Of a stretch of 64,000 nt of DNA, positions 24,959 through 33,699 are shown one piece after another. The notes beneath the pieces are model-generated. The model did not search any database, was not told where the DNA came from, and saw nothing but the letters and a program-made list of their open reading frames with translations. Both the position numbers and the translations under genes were made by a program. Each line of letters begins with the position of its first letter. Within the stretch, counting starts at the first letter, position 1. This DNA comes from Streptomyces sp. F001 (GTDB taxonomy: Bacteria > Actinomycetota > Actinomycetes > Streptomycetales > Streptomycetaceae), in contig NZ_QZWF01000010.1 of NCBI RefSeq assembly GCF_004187715.1, positions 1 through 64,000 of the forward strand. The letters run 5' to 3'.

Positions 24959-25666
24959 ATGTCCACGCCACCTCACTACGGCAACGGGGCGAACGGCCCT
25001 TACGAGCCCGCGGGTCCGCCGAACGTGTACCACCCGCAGGCCGCCCCGTCGCCGGAGTACGACGAGTACGCCGATCCGGCGGCCGCCCACGGTTGGCAGA
25101 ACGCGTACGACGAGACGCGCGAGCTGCCTCCGGTCGCCGACAGTGAGAGCGGGAAGGACGGTGCGATCGGCGAGGGTCGAGGGGACGGCCGGGTCGGCGC
25201 GGACGCGCACCGGTCCGGCTCCGGTCGGCGTTCCAGGCGCAAGCCCGGTCCCTGGCGCTCGCGGCGCGTGGCGGTGGCCGCGGGAGCCGTGGGTGCCGTC
25301 TCGGCGGCCGCGCTGATCGCCGGGTTCTCCTTCTCGGGATCGCCGTCCGGCACCCAGGGCAAGGGCGACCGCACGGGGTCCACGACGGGGGAGTCCGAGG
25401 AGTCCGCGGCGCCCACGGAACCGGGCCGGGCCTCGGCGTCGGACGCGGCGCGGGCCGACAGCCTGCCGGGCGCCGGGAAGTCGTCCACCGCCCCGTCCCC
25501 CTCGGCGAGCGGCTCCGACCCGGCAGGGACGACGAAGGACCCCTCGACCGGGTCCCCCACCGCCGACGTGACCACGAGCTCCGCTCCCGTCACGGCCACC
25601 GCACCCCCTGGGCGGTCGAAGGACAACCCCGGCCACGGGCAGGGCGGCACCAAGGGGCCCAAGTAG
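24959..25666 (+). CDS. Single-pass membrane protein with Ser/Thr/Pro-rich extracellular tail
   Basis: 235 aa from ATG 24959, probably leaderless. Residues 1-60 are Pro/Tyr/Gly-rich (YEPAGPPNVYHPQAAPSPEY), followed by a basic segment (RSGSGRRSRRKPGPWRSRR), one membrane helix at about 104-125 and a low-complexity Ser/Thr/Pro/Gly tail. The positive-inside rule puts the tail outside. No enzymatic domain. The tail composition would suit a cell-wall spacer or an O-glycosylated region. Function unknown. Confidence 0.8.
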   Translation: MSTPPHYGNGANGPYEPAGPPNVYHPQAAPSPEYDEYADPAAAHGWQNAYDETRELPPVADSESGKDGAIGEGRGDGRVGADAHRSGSGRRSRRKPGPWRSRRVAVAAGAVGAVSAAALIAGFSFSGSPSGTQGKGDRTGSTTGESEESAAPTEPGRASASDAARADSLPGAGKSSTAPSPSASGSDPAGTTKDPSTGSPTADVTTSSAPVTATAPPGRSKDNPGHGQGGTKGPK

Positions 25667-25672
25667 CCGCCG

Positions 25673-25784
25673 TGCGGTGATCTCATGCGGTGATCGTGGA
25701 GATCCGGCGACGTCCGGCGTGAAACGGCCCCCGGCCAGGAACATCTCCTTGTCCCCTCGCATGCGCGGCATCACAATGCGCATG
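25673..25784 (+). promoter_or_regulatory. Regulatory region upstream of the secreted protease
   Basis: TGCGGTGATC is repeated at 25673-25682 and 25686-25695 (13-nt period). CATGCGC (25760-25766) and GCGCATG (25778-25784) form an inverted repeat with an 11-nt spacer, about 65 nt before the protease start. Candidate regulator sites in the 180-nt gap 25667-25846; no gene is seen there. Confidence 0.35.
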
Positions 25785-25846
25785 ACAAACCTGCGGGCGG
25801 CCGGAAGATTTCCGGTCGCCCTCGTCGCAAGAGGGGACCCCCACAC

Positions 25847-26773
25847 ATGAGAAAACCTCTCGTCGTCGCGCTCTCGGCCCTGGCGATGGCCGGGGCCGGC
25901 GCGGCCCCCGCGGTCGCGGCCGAGCCCACCCCCACGGGCTCGAGCACGGCCGCGGACACGGACACGATCACGTCCGTGGTCCACGACGTGGTCACGTCCG
26001 CCACGGCCAGCGTGTCGCGGCTCACCGCACCGTCGGCCCAGGCCGCCGACTTCGCCGGCACCGTCTCGCTCAGCAACTGCTCCGGCTCCGTCGTCCGCAT
26101 GCCGGACTCCGAGGACAACGACCCGGCGCTCGTGATGACCAACGGCCACTGCCTGGAGTCCGGCTTCCCCGGCCCCGGCGAGGTCGTCGTCGACCAGGCC
26201 TCCAGCCGCAGCTTCGGCCTGCTGAACTCCTCCGGTGCGCGGGTCGCGACCCTGCGCGCCAACAAGATCGCCTACTCGACGATGACCGACACGGACGTGG
26301 CGGTCTACCAGCTCACCACCACCTACGCGCAGATCAGCAGCTCGTACGGCATCAGCCCCCTGACGCTGAGCGACACGCGCCCGGCAGCGGACACCGCCAT
26401 CAGCGTCGTCTCCGGCTACTGGAAGCGGATCTACAACTGCTCCATAGACGGCTTCGCGTACGGCCTGAAGGAGGCCGACTGGACCTGGAAGGACTCCGTC
26501 CGTTACACCTCCGCCTGCAACACCATCGGCGGTACGTCGGGTTCGCCCGTCGTCGACCGGAGCACCGGCCGCGTCGTCGCCGTCAACAACACCGGCAACA
26601 CGGACGGTGAGCGCTGCACGATGAACAACCCCTGCGAGGTCGACGCGAACGGCAACGTCACCGTCCGCCAGGGCATCAACTACGCCCAGCAGACCTACCA
26701 GCTCGCCGCCTGCTTCGGCATCGACAACAAGCTCGACCTCTCGGCGAGCGGCTGCACCCTGCCCAAGCCGTAG
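25847..26773 (+). CDS. Secreted trypsin-like serine protease
   Basis: 308 aa, ATG start. A Sec signal peptide (RKPLVVALSALAMAGAGAAPAVAA) is followed by a Thr/Ser-rich propeptide and a chymotrypsin-fold domain. The catalytic triad is visible: His in MTNGHCLES near residue 98, Asp in TDTDVAVYQLT near 147, Ser in IGGTSGSPVVDR near 231. Paired cysteines (LSNCSGS, GHCLES, YNCSIDG, SACNTIGG, ERCTMNNPC, AACFG) indicate disulfides, as expected for an exported enzyme. Probably extracellular; substrate unknown. Ends at a strong hairpin shared with the convergent deacylase gene. Confidence 0.9.
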   Translation: MRKPLVVALSALAMAGAGAAPAVAAEPTPTGSSTAADTDTITSVVHDVVTSATASVSRLTAPSAQAADFAGTVSLSNCSGSVVRMPDSEDNDPALVMTNGHCLESGFPGPGEVVVDQASSRSFGLLNSSGARVATLRANKIAYSTMTDTDVAVYQLTTTYAQISSSYGISPLTLSDTRPAADTAISVVSGYWKRIYNCSIDGFAYGLKEADWTWKDSVRYTSACNTIGGTSGSPVVDRSTGRVVAVNNTGNTDGERCTMNNPCEVDANGNVTVRQGINYAQQTYQLAACFGIDNKLDLSASGCTLPKP

Positions 26774-26782
26774 GAACGTGAC

Positions 26783-26822
26783 GGGCGGGCGGTCACACCG
26801 GAGTGCGGCGGACCGCCCGCCC
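26783..26822. terminator. Convergent terminator overlapping the deacylase 3' end
   Basis: GGGCGGGCGGTC (26783-26794) pairs with GACCGCCCGCCC (26811-26822), 12 bp. The stem lies just after the protease stop and its right arm is inside the last codons of the minus-strand deacylase gene, so one element serves both units. Confidence 0.7.
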
Positions 26823-28403
26823 CGCCAGTACGTCCGTGCGCCGGCCGTCCTCGATGACGAACCGGCCGTCGACCAGCACGTGCGGGATGCCTGTCGGCAG
26901 GGTGCGGGGCTGCTCGAAGGTGGAGCCCGCCGCGACGGTCGCCGGGTCGAAAAGGACCAGGTCGGCCCGGTACCCCTCGCGGACCAGCCCGCGGTCCGGC
27001 AGCCGCAGCCGCGCCGCCGGGCGCGAGGTGAGGTGGGCCACGCACTCCTCCAGTGACAGCACCCCCAGCTCCCGTACGTACCGGCCGAGGTAGTGCGGGA
27101 ACGTGCCGTACGCGCGCGGGTGCGGCTTCGCGCCCTGGAGGATGCCGTCGGAGCCGCCGGTGTGCACCGGGTGCCGCATGATCGCCTGCACGTTCTCCTC
27201 GTGGCCGACGTGCTGGAGGATCGTCGGGCCCAGCCGGTCCTCGACCAGCAGACGGCGGGCGGTGACCCAGGGGGCCTCGCCGCGCAGCGCAGCGGAGTCC
27301 TCGACCGTACGGCCGACGTAGGCGCCGAGAGCGGGGTCGGTCACGCCCGAGATCTCGATCGTGTCCCACTCGACGGGCACGCCGTGGCAGCCGTCCGCGC
27401 CGGTCACCTCCAGGTCGTACCGGATCCGCTGGGCGGTCTCCTCGTCCGCCAGCCGCCGCAGGATCTCCTGAGGGCCGCCCTCGCTCGCCCAGCTCGGCAG
27501 CAGCGCCGCCAGGGTGGTGGAGCCGGGGGTGTACGGGTAGGTGTCCAGACTGATGTCCGCCCCGGCGGCGAGCGCGTCGTCCAGCAGGGACAGCAGCTCC
27601 GGCGCGCGGCCCTTGTTCACGCCGAAGTTCATGGTGGCGTGGGCGAGGTGGAGCGGGCAGCCCGCCTCCCGGGTCAGCGCCACCATCTCCTCGTACGCCT
27701 CCAGCGCGCCCGCGCCGTACGAGCGGTGATGCGGGCAGTAGTAACCGCCGTAGGCCGCCACCACCCGGCACAGCTCGGTCAGTTCGGCGTCCTTGGCGTA
27801 CATGCCGGGCGTGTAGGTGAGGCCGGACGACATGCCGACCGCACCCTGCTCCAGGCCCTCGGTGACCAACTGCCGCATCCGGTCGAGCTCCTGCGGTGTC
27901 GCATCCCTGTCCTCCCAGCCGACAGCGAGCGCGCGGACCGTCCCCTGCGGGATCAGATACGCCGCGTTCACGGCGATGCCGCGGTCCAGGCGGTCCAGGT
28001 ACTCGCCGACCGACCGCCAGTCGAAGTCGATGTCGTCGCCGTGCCCGTTCCAGCCGGTGATGGCGCGGCGGACCTCGGCGAGGGTGCGGTCGTCGACCGG
28101 GGCGTACGAGAGCCCGTCCTGGCCGATGACCTCCAGGGTCACGCCCTGCGCGGCCTTCGCACTGTGGTCGGGATCGCGGAGAAGGGCCAGGTCGCTGTGT
28201 GCGTGCATGTCGATGAAGCCGGGGGAGAGGACCAGGCCCTCGGCGTCCAACTCCCTCGTGGCGCCGGGGCGTTGGCAGCCCGCCGCCGCTGCCTCCTGGA
28301 CGATCGACACGATCCGGCCGTCGTTCACCACCACATCGGCGCGGTACGCGGGGGCGCCGCTGCCGTCCACGACGTCCGCGTCACGGATGACGAGGTCTTC
28401 CAT
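26793..28403 (-). CDS. N-acyl-D-amino-acid deacylase (amidohydrolase)
   Basis: 536 aa, ATG start. Amidohydrolase-superfamily D-aminoacylase, which hydrolyses N-acyl-D-amino acids to the D-amino acid. The N-terminal beta-sandwich strand is LVIRDADVVDGSGAPAYRADV, the metal motif GFIDMHAHSDLALL is near residue 66, the metal-bridging Cys/Glu region is MSSGLTYTPG, and further metal residues are in HHRSYG and LHLAHA. C-terminal YRADLVLFDPATV closes the sandwich. It overlaps functionally with the upstream gene (10-nt gap) encoding a D-amino-acid-type PLP enzyme. Together they would release and degrade D-amino acids, for example from N-acylated or peptidoglycan-derived compounds. Confidence 0.92.
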   Translation of the reverse strand: MEDLVIRDADVVDGSGAPAYRADVVVNDGRIVSIVQEAAAAGCQRPGATRELDAEGLVLSPGFIDMHAHSDLALLRDPDHSAKAAQGVTLEVIGQDGLSYAPVDDRTLAEVRRAITGWNGHGDDIDFDWRSVGEYLDRLDRGIAVNAAYLIPQGTVRALAVGWEDRDATPQELDRMRQLVTEGLEQGAVGMSSGLTYTPGMYAKDAELTELCRVVAAYGGYYCPHHRSYGAGALEAYEEMVALTREAGCPLHLAHATMNFGVNKGRAPELLSLLDDALAAGADISLDTYPYTPGSTTLAALLPSWASEGGPQEILRRLADEETAQRIRYDLEVTGADGCHGVPVEWDTIEISGVTDPALGAYVGRTVEDSAALRGEAPWVTARRLLVEDRLGPTILQHVGHEENVQAIMRHPVHTGGSDGILQGAKPHPRAYGTFPHYLGRYVRELGVLSLEECVAHLTSRPAARLRLPDRGLVREGYRADLVLFDPATVAAGSTFEQPRTLPTGIPHVLVDGRFVIEDGRRTDVLAGRAVRRTPV

Positions 28404-28413
28404 ACCGGGCCTC

Positions 28414-29679
28414 CTAGAAGAACGTACGGATGTACTCGACGACCGTGCCGTCCGCCTCGGCCACCGGGATCAGCTGCCACTTGTCGAACGACGTGCACGG
28501 GTGGGACAGGCCCATGCCGAGCCAGTCCCCGACCTCCAGATCCGCCTCCGGCGCGGTGCGCAGCCAGGCGTGCTGGTCGGACAGGGCGGTGACCTCGATG
28601 CCGGTCGCCGGACGCTCGGCACCGTCGCGGCGCACCACCTGGGCGAAGGGCAGGTCCAGGTCGTAGGCCGCGTCCCGCTTGCCCGCGTTGACGAAGGCCT
28701 GCCCGGGGGAGGGGCGGGAGACGACCTGCGCCCACAGGCGGAACGCGGGCTCCAGGGCGCCCTCCTCCGGGACGCGGGTGAAGGGGGTCAGCTTGCGGTA
28801 ATGGCCGTCGTCGTGCGAGACGTACGCGCCCGAGCGCAGCAACTTCAGTACGGGGGCGGTCAGTTCGGGGACCTCGGCGAACACGTCGGCCACCGCGTCG
28901 AACCAGGCGCTGCCGCCGGCACTGATGACGATCTCGTCCAGGCCCTGGAACCGTCCGGCCTTGTCGAAGTCCGCGGCCAGCGCCACCAGCCTGCGCAGCC
29001 AGGCGTGCACCCGCTCCGGGGTCGCCTGCGGCACCTCGCCCTCGTAGCCGGCGACGCCGACCAGACGCAGGGCGGGTACGGCCGCCACCGCCTCCGCGAT
29101 CGCCGCGCACTCCGCCTCCGTACGGGCCCCGGTGCGGGCGCCGTCGCCGGCGGCCAGCTCGACCACGACGTCCACGGGACGGGGGCTCCCGTGCAGGGCC
29201 GCGGCCATCTGCTCCACACCGCGCACGGAGTCGACGTAACAGATGAAACGGAAGTCCGGGTCGGCGGCCAGTTCCGCGGCGATCCAGCGCAGGGCCGCGG
29301 CGTCCACCAGTTCGTTCGCGAGGAAGATCCGCCGGACGCCGAACGCCCGTGCCACCCGCACCTGGTGCGGCACGGCGAGCGTGATGCCCCACGCGCCGCG
29401 TTCGACCTGGCGGTGGAAGAGCTGCGGGGCCATGGAGGTCTTGCCGTGCGGGGCGAAGGCGAGGCCGTGCCGGCTCGCGTACCGCGCCATGAGCGCGAGG
29501 TTGTGCTCCAGGTGCTCGGCGGACAGGGCCAGGACGGGCGTGGTGAAGCCGTCGGTGAACAGGTTGCGGCGCTGGGCGGCCAGCTCGCCGACCGTCAGCC
29601 CGTCGGCGTCCGGCGGGAGGCCCTTGAAGCGGTGGTCGACGCGTTCCTCGGTGAGACGGGCGAGCGCTTCTCCGGCCAT
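28414..29679 (-). CDS. D-serine dehydratase/D-threonine aldolase-like PLP enzyme (amino acid deaminase)
   Basis: 421 aa, ATG start. Alanine-racemase-fold (fold type III) PLP enzyme: VLALSAEHLEHNLALMARYASRHG, then the PLP lysine in FAPHGKTSMAPQLF near residue 78. TIM-barrel strands follow (RFICYVDSVRGVEQM, VVELAAGDGARTGAR, VVISAGGSAWFD), and the C-terminal zinc-type region of DSD1-like enzymes is suggested by LSDQHAWLR and GMGLSHPCTSFDKW. The His and Cys of the last two motifs fit the zinc ligands of eukaryotic-type D-serine dehydratase. First gene of the minus arm of the divergent locus; its promoter region contains the probable IclR operator. Confidence 0.85.
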   Translation of the reverse strand: MAGEALARLTEERVDHRFKGLPPDADGLTVGELAAQRRNLFTDGFTTPVLALSAEHLEHNLALMARYASRHGLAFAPHGKTSMAPQLFHRQVERGAWGITLAVPHQVRVARAFGVRRIFLANELVDAAALRWIAAELAADPDFRFICYVDSVRGVEQMAAALHGSPRPVDVVVELAAGDGARTGARTEAECAAIAEAVAAVPALRLVGVAGYEGEVPQATPERVHAWLRRLVALAADFDKAGRFQGLDEIVISAGGSAWFDAVADVFAEVPELTAPVLKLLRSGAYVSHDDGHYRKLTPFTRVPEEGALEPAFRLWAQVVSRPSPGQAFVNAGKRDAAYDLDLPFAQVVRRDGAERPATGIEVTALSDQHAWLRTAPEADLEVGDWLGMGLSHPCTSFDKWQLIPVAEADGTVVEYIRTFF

Positions 29680-29700
29680 GGGGCCTCCCTCATCAGGTGT

Positions 29701-29717
29701 GTTGCATGCACTGCAAC
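29701..29717. promoter_or_regulatory. Probable IclR operator between divergent catabolic arms
   Basis: GTTGCA-TGCAC-TGCAAC is a perfect 6-bp inverted repeat, 17 bp long, in the 135-nt gap between the two arms. The weaker GCG-TATAT-CGC element follows at 29725-29735. An IclR-family gene is third from the divergent promoter (30882). Size and symmetry suit IclR-type binding sites, and one site can control both arms. Confidence 0.6.
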
Positions 29718-29814
29718 GTTCATTGCGTATATCGCTTACCGCTGTCTAACATCTCGGCCAACGCGGGGTCAACGGAGCCGCCGCCCCGCGAGACGACGAG
29801 GAGTCCCGACCATC

Positions 29815-30885
29815 GTGACCGCCACCGGCCCCACCACCGCCCCCGACGTCGTGGACGTCGTCGCGCTCGGCGAGTCCATGGTCACCTTCCTGCCCACCCG
29901 CCCGGGCCGCCTCGCCGACGTCCCCTCCTTCGACCGCGCCATCGGCGGCGCCGAATCCAACGTGACCTGCATGCTGGCCGCCGCCGGACACTCGGCGCGC
30001 TGGGTCAGCCGGGTCGGCGCCGACGGCTTCGGCGACCACCTGGTCGAGACGATCGGCGCGTACGGCGTCGACGTCTCGGCCGTACGGCGGGATCCGGCGC
30101 GGCCGACGGGGGTTTACTTCCGCACCGCCGGGGACAGGTCGACTGACGCGCACGAGGTGGCGTACTACCGGGCGGGGTCGGCCGCGTCCGCGATGAGGGT
30201 CGACAACACGGACCTCACGGCGGTGCGGGCGGGGCGGGTGCTGCACCTCTCCGGCATCACGCCGGCGCTGTCCGCGGACTGCCTCGACCTCATGTGGGAA
30301 CTGACCGAACCCCGGCCGGACCGGCCGCTCGTCACCTTCGACGTCAACTTCCGGCCGGGGCTGTGGCGCGACACCGACGGTCCGCACGTCCTGCTGGACC
30401 TGGCCCGCCGGGCCGACGTCGTCTTCGTCGGGGCCGACGAGGCACGGGACGCCTGGGGCCTGCACGGCGCACGCGCCATCGCGGACGCGCTGCCCGAACC
30501 GGAACTCCTGGTCGTCAAACAGGGCCCCGGCGGAGCCGTCGCCTTCGACAAGGGCACCGACGGGCTGGAGGACGCCGACGGCACCGCCACGCATGTCCGC
30601 GCCCCCCGTGTCGACGTCGTCGCCGCCGTCGGTGCAGGCGACGCCTTCGCCGCCGGGTTCCTGTCGGCCACCCTGCGGGAGCTCCCCGTCCGCGACCGCC
30701 TTCGCAACGGCCACCTGATGGCCGCCGCCGCCCTCACCGTCCCCGGCGACCTCGCCACGCCCCCCACCCGCGACCACGCCGACCGCCTCGCCGCCCTGGA
30801 CGACACGGCGTGGGGGAGACTGCGACTCGGCCCCGGTTGGACAGCCGCCAGGAACCGGGCCGACGAGGAGGTACGCACACCATGA
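29815..30885 (+). CDS. PfkB-family sugar (acid) kinase
   Basis: 356 aa from GTG 29815 with a GAGGAG site. PfkB signatures: VVALGESMVTFLPTRPG with a glycine-rich substrate segment AIGGAESNVTCMLAAAGH near residues 43-60, and the ATP/anion-hole motif VAAVGAGDAFAAGFLSA with the catalytic Asp near residue 276. The GESM…P and FDVNFRPGLW features are typical of 2-keto-3-deoxygluconate kinases, so a KDG-like substrate is likely. Because the operon also encodes a GntP permease, uptake and phosphorylation of a sugar acid is a reasonable reading. Overlaps the IclR start by 4 nt. Confidence 0.88.
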   Translation: MTATGPTTAPDVVDVVALGESMVTFLPTRPGRLADVPSFDRAIGGAESNVTCMLAAAGHSARWVSRVGADGFGDHLVETIGAYGVDVSAVRRDPARPTGVYFRTAGDRSTDAHEVAYYRAGSAASAMRVDNTDLTAVRAGRVLHLSGITPALSADCLDLMWELTEPRPDRPLVTFDVNFRPGLWRDTDGPHVLLDLARRADVVFVGADEARDAWGLHGARAIADALPEPELLVVKQGPGGAVAFDKGTDGLEDADGTATHVRAPRVDVVAAVGAGDAFAAGFLSATLRELPVRDRLRNGHLMAAAALTVPGDLATPPTRDHADRLAALDDTAWGRLRLGPGWTAARNRADEEVRTP

Positions 30886-31643
30886 GCCAGACCGTCGACC
30901 GCGCGCTCAGCATCCTGCCGCTGCTCGCCGAAGGCCCCGCCGACCTGGGCCAGGTCGCCGACCGCCTCGGCGTGCACAAGTCCACCGCCCTGCGCCTCCT
31001 GCGCACGCTCCACGAGCACGGCTTCGTCTACCGCCAGTCCGACCAGCGCTACCGCCTCGGCGCCCGCCTCTTCGCACTCGCCCAGGAGGCGATGGAGAAC
31101 CTCGACATCCGCGAGATCGCCCACTCTCACCTCGTACGGCTGAACGAGCAGTGCGGACACACCGTGCACCTCGCGGTGTACGAGGAGGACGAGGTCCTCT
31201 ACATCGACAAGGTGGAGAGCCGCTACCCGGTGCGCATGTACTCCCGGATCGGCAAACCGGTCGCCATCACGGTCGCCGCCGTCGCCAAGCTCCTCCTCGC
31301 CGACCTGCCCGAGCACGAGCGCCGGGCCGTCGCGGAGAAGCTCGACTACCCCCTGTACACGGCCCGTTCGACCCCCAACGCCGGGGCCTTCCTCAAGGAA
31401 CTCACGAAGGTGCGCGAACAGGGCTGGGCCACCGACCTCGGTGGCCACGAGGAGTCCATCAACTGCGTCGCGGCGCCCATCCGCGGCGCCGACGGCCGGG
31501 TCGTAGCCGCGATGTCGGTGTCCGCCCCCAACGTCGTCGTCACCGCCGACGAACTCCTCACCCTGCTCCCGCTGGTCCGCCGTGCCGCGGACGCGATCAG
31601 CGGCGAGTACTCCGGAAGGACCCCGACCAAGGACGTCGTATGA
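30882..31643 (+). CDS. IclR-family transcriptional regulator
   Basis: 253 aa from ATG 30882. N-terminal winged helix-turn-helix (SQTVDRALSILPLLAEGPADLGQVADRLGVHKSTALRLLRTL, about residues 2-65) and a C-terminal IclR effector domain (about 80-250: VRLNEQCGHTVHLAVYEEDEVLYIDKVES, INCVAAPIRGADGRVVAAMSVSAP). Overlaps the kinase and RidA genes by 4 nt each, so it is made with the pathway it probably controls. The palindrome at 29701-29717 is the likely operator; the effector may be the pathway sugar acid or a D-amino-acid product. Confidence 0.93.
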   Translation: MSQTVDRALSILPLLAEGPADLGQVADRLGVHKSTALRLLRTLHEHGFVYRQSDQRYRLGARLFALAQEAMENLDIREIAHSHLVRLNEQCGHTVHLAVYEEDEVLYIDKVESRYPVRMYSRIGKPVAITVAAVAKLLLADLPEHERRAVAEKLDYPLYTARSTPNAGAFLKELTKVREQGWATDLGGHEESINCVAAPIRGADGRVVAAMSVSAPNVVVTADELLTLLPLVRRAADAISGEYSGRTPTKDVV

Positions 31644-32050
31644 CCGAGAAGACCGCCCTCACCCCCAAGACCCACACCACCCCGCCCGCGAAGTTCTCCC
31701 ACGGCGTGAAGAAGGGCAACATCCTTCAGGTCGCCGGCCAGGTCGGCTTCCTGCCCGCCGAGGAGGGCAGGCCCCCGACGCCGGCCGGCCCCACCCTGCG
31801 CGAGCAGACCCTGCAGACCCTCGCCAACGTCAAGGCGATCCTCGAGGAGGGCGGCGCCTCCTGGGACGACGTGATGATGATCCGCGTCTACCTCACGGAC
31901 GTCGCCCACTTCGCCGAGATGAACGAGATCTACAACGCCTACTTCGAGGCCCAGGGCCTGACCCAGCCGCCCGCCGCGCGCACGACGGTCTACGTCGGTC
32001 TGCCCGCCGGGCTCCTCGTCGAGATCGACGCGCTCGCCGTGCTCGGCTGA
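31640..32050 (+). CDS. RidA-family (YjgF) enamine/imine deaminase
   Basis: 136 aa from ATG 31640, overlapping the IclR stop by 4 nt. RidA proteins hydrolyse reactive 2-aminoacrylate-type enamines and imines released by PLP enzymes. Core motifs: ILQVAGQVGF, LQTLANVKAILEEGGASWDDVMMIRVYLTD, and PPAARTTVYVGLP with the conserved catalytic Arg near residue 113. C-terminal VEIDALAVLG is the family end. Its place beside a D-serine-dehydratase-like enzyme, whose product is an enamine, makes functional sense. Followed by the GntP permease gene after 107 nt. Confidence 0.92.
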   Translation: MTEKTALTPKTHTTPPAKFSHGVKKGNILQVAGQVGFLPAEEGRPPTPAGPTLREQTLQTLANVKAILEEGGASWDDVMMIRVYLTDVAHFAEMNEIYNAYFEAQGLTQPPAARTTVYVGLPAGLLVEIDALAVLG

Positions 32051-32157
32051 CGCCCCCTCACTCCCGCACGTTCGTCAACGGCACGGCGCCCACCGGGGCG
32101 CCGTGCCGCGATCCACCCTGCCCGAAAGCAGTATGTGCTTACGCAGAGGACCCACAA

Positions 32158-33645
32158 ATGTCCCCACTGTCCCTCCCGCTCGCCGCATCCGCCCCCGCTC
32201 AGACCCCACCCCACACCGGCGGACTGCTCCTCCTCATCGACGGCACGGCAGGACTCCTGACCGTCGCCGCGATAGGCATCGCCCTCCTCCTCTTCCTGAT
32301 CATCCGGACCCGGCTCCAGCCCTTCGTCGCCCTCCTCGCCGTCTCCATAACCGTCGGCCTGCTGGCCGGCCTGTCCGTCACCGAGCTCTTCGGCACGGTC
32401 CAGCGCTCGGACGCCGTCTCCACCATCGAGTCCGGCATGGGCGGCATCCTCGGCCATGTCGCGATCATCATCGGTCTCGGCACCATGCTCGGCGCGATCC
32501 TCGAAGTCAGCGGGGGCGCCGAGGTGTTGGCGTCCCGCCTCCTCAACCTCTTCGGCGAGAAGCGCGCCCCGATCGCGATGGGCCTCACGGGCCTGATCTT
32601 CGGTGTCCCGGTCTTCTTCGACGTCGGCATCTTCGTCCTCGCGCCGATCGTCTACGCCGCCGCCAAGCGCTCGGGCAAGTCGATCCTGCTCTACTGCCTG
32701 CCCCTGCTGGCCGGCCTGTCCATGACCCACGCCTTCCTGCCCCCGCACCCGGGCCCGGTGGCCGCCGCCGGTCTCCTCCAGGTGGACCTCGGCTGGGTCA
32801 TTCTCATGGGCATCGTCTGCGGCATCCCCGCAGTGCTGGCCGCCTGGGCGTTCTCGGCGTGGATCGGCCGCCGCATCTTCGTCGCCGTACCGCAGGACAT
32901 GGTCGAGGCGGCGGGCGAGGCCAAGCAGGCCGTCCTCGCCGAGCAGCGCGCGGCGGGCGTGGAGCCCCGCGAGGAGCCGGTCGCCCTCGGCACGGTCCTC
33001 GCCATCATCGGTACGCCGCTGATCCTCATCCTGGCCGCCACGTTCTCGTCGATCGCCCTCGACCCCTCCACCCTGCGCTCGGTGATCGAGTTCTTCGGGC
33101 ACCCGTTCGTGGCCCTCACCATCGCGCTGCTGCTGGCGTACTACGTCCTCGGCATCCGCCGCGGCTGGTCCCGCAAGTCCCTGGAGACGGTGTCGACCTC
33201 GTCCCTGAAGCCGGTCGGCAACATCCTGCTGGTGGTCGGCGCGGGCGGTGTCTTCGGCGCCGTCCTCAAGGCGAGCGGCGTCGCCCAGGCCCTGTCCGAC
33301 ACGTTCAACGACGTCGGTCTCCCGGTGATCGTCCTGTCCTACCTGATCTCCGTGGTGCTGCGGGTCGCCCAGGGCTCGGCGACGGTGGCCATCGTGACGA
33401 CGGCCGGCATCGTCGCCCCTCTGCTCGCCGAGGGCGACCACTCGCAGGCCTTCGTCGCGCTGGTCATCATGGCCATCTCCGCCGGCTCGATCTTCGCCTC
33501 GCACGTCAACGACGGCGGCTTCTGGATCGTGGCCAAGTACTTCGGCATCAGCGAGCGGGACACCCTCAAGAGCTGGACCGTGCTGGAGTCGGTGCTGTCC
33601 GTCGCCGGATTCGTGGTGGCCGCCGCATTGAGCATCTTCGTATAA
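32158..33645 (+). CDS. GntP-family gluconate-type permease
   Basis: 495 aa from ATG 32158 (MSPLSLPLAAS). About 12-14 membrane helices. GntP signatures: LIIRTRLQPFVALLAVSITVGLLAGLS, GMGGILGHVAIIIGLGTMLGAILEVSGG, and HAFLPPHPGPVAAAG with its conserved PPHPGP motif. GSATVAIVTTAGIVAPLL and HVNDGGFWIVAKYFG are also family features. Proton symporter for gluconate or a related sugar acid; members also move D-serine (DsdX) and other hydroxy acids. Given the D-amino-acid enzymes in the divergent arm, D-serine or a D-hydroxy acid is a real alternative to gluconate. Last gene of the plus arm. Confidence 0.92.
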   Translation: MSPLSLPLAASAPAQTPPHTGGLLLLIDGTAGLLTVAAIGIALLLFLIIRTRLQPFVALLAVSITVGLLAGLSVTELFGTVQRSDAVSTIESGMGGILGHVAIIIGLGTMLGAILEVSGGAEVLASRLLNLFGEKRAPIAMGLTGLIFGVPVFFDVGIFVLAPIVYAAAKRSGKSILLYCLPLLAGLSMTHAFLPPHPGPVAAAGLLQVDLGWVILMGIVCGIPAVLAAWAFSAWIGRRIFVAVPQDMVEAAGEAKQAVLAEQRAAGVEPREEPVALGTVLAIIGTPLILILAATFSSIALDPSTLRSVIEFFGHPFVALTIALLLAYYVLGIRRGWSRKSLETVSTSSLKPVGNILLVVGAGGVFGAVLKASGVAQALSDTFNDVGLPVIVLSYLISVVLRVAQGSATVAIVTTAGIVAPLLAEGDHSQAFVALVIMAISAGSIFASHVNDGGFWIVAKYFGISERDTLKSWTVLESVLSVAGFVVAAALSIFV

Positions 33646-33685
33646 CAAAGTAGGGGCTGACTGTCTCGGACACAGGATCGTCGAC

Positions 33686-33691
33686 CATACT
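33686..33691 (+). promoter_or_regulatory. -10-like box implying a leaderless start
   Basis: CATACT ends 8 nt before the GTG at 33700, the same spacing as at 24945-24959, and no ribosome site is visible. Suggests a leaderless mRNA. Confidence 0.4.
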
Positions 33692-33699
33692 GCTCCGCT

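Noticed and set aside
29699..29900. An N-terminally extended sugar kinase starting far upstream
   Set aside because: The frame is open back to 27817, but that part is antisense to the deacylase and deaminase genes; GTG 29815 has a good ribosome site and begins the PfkB domain.
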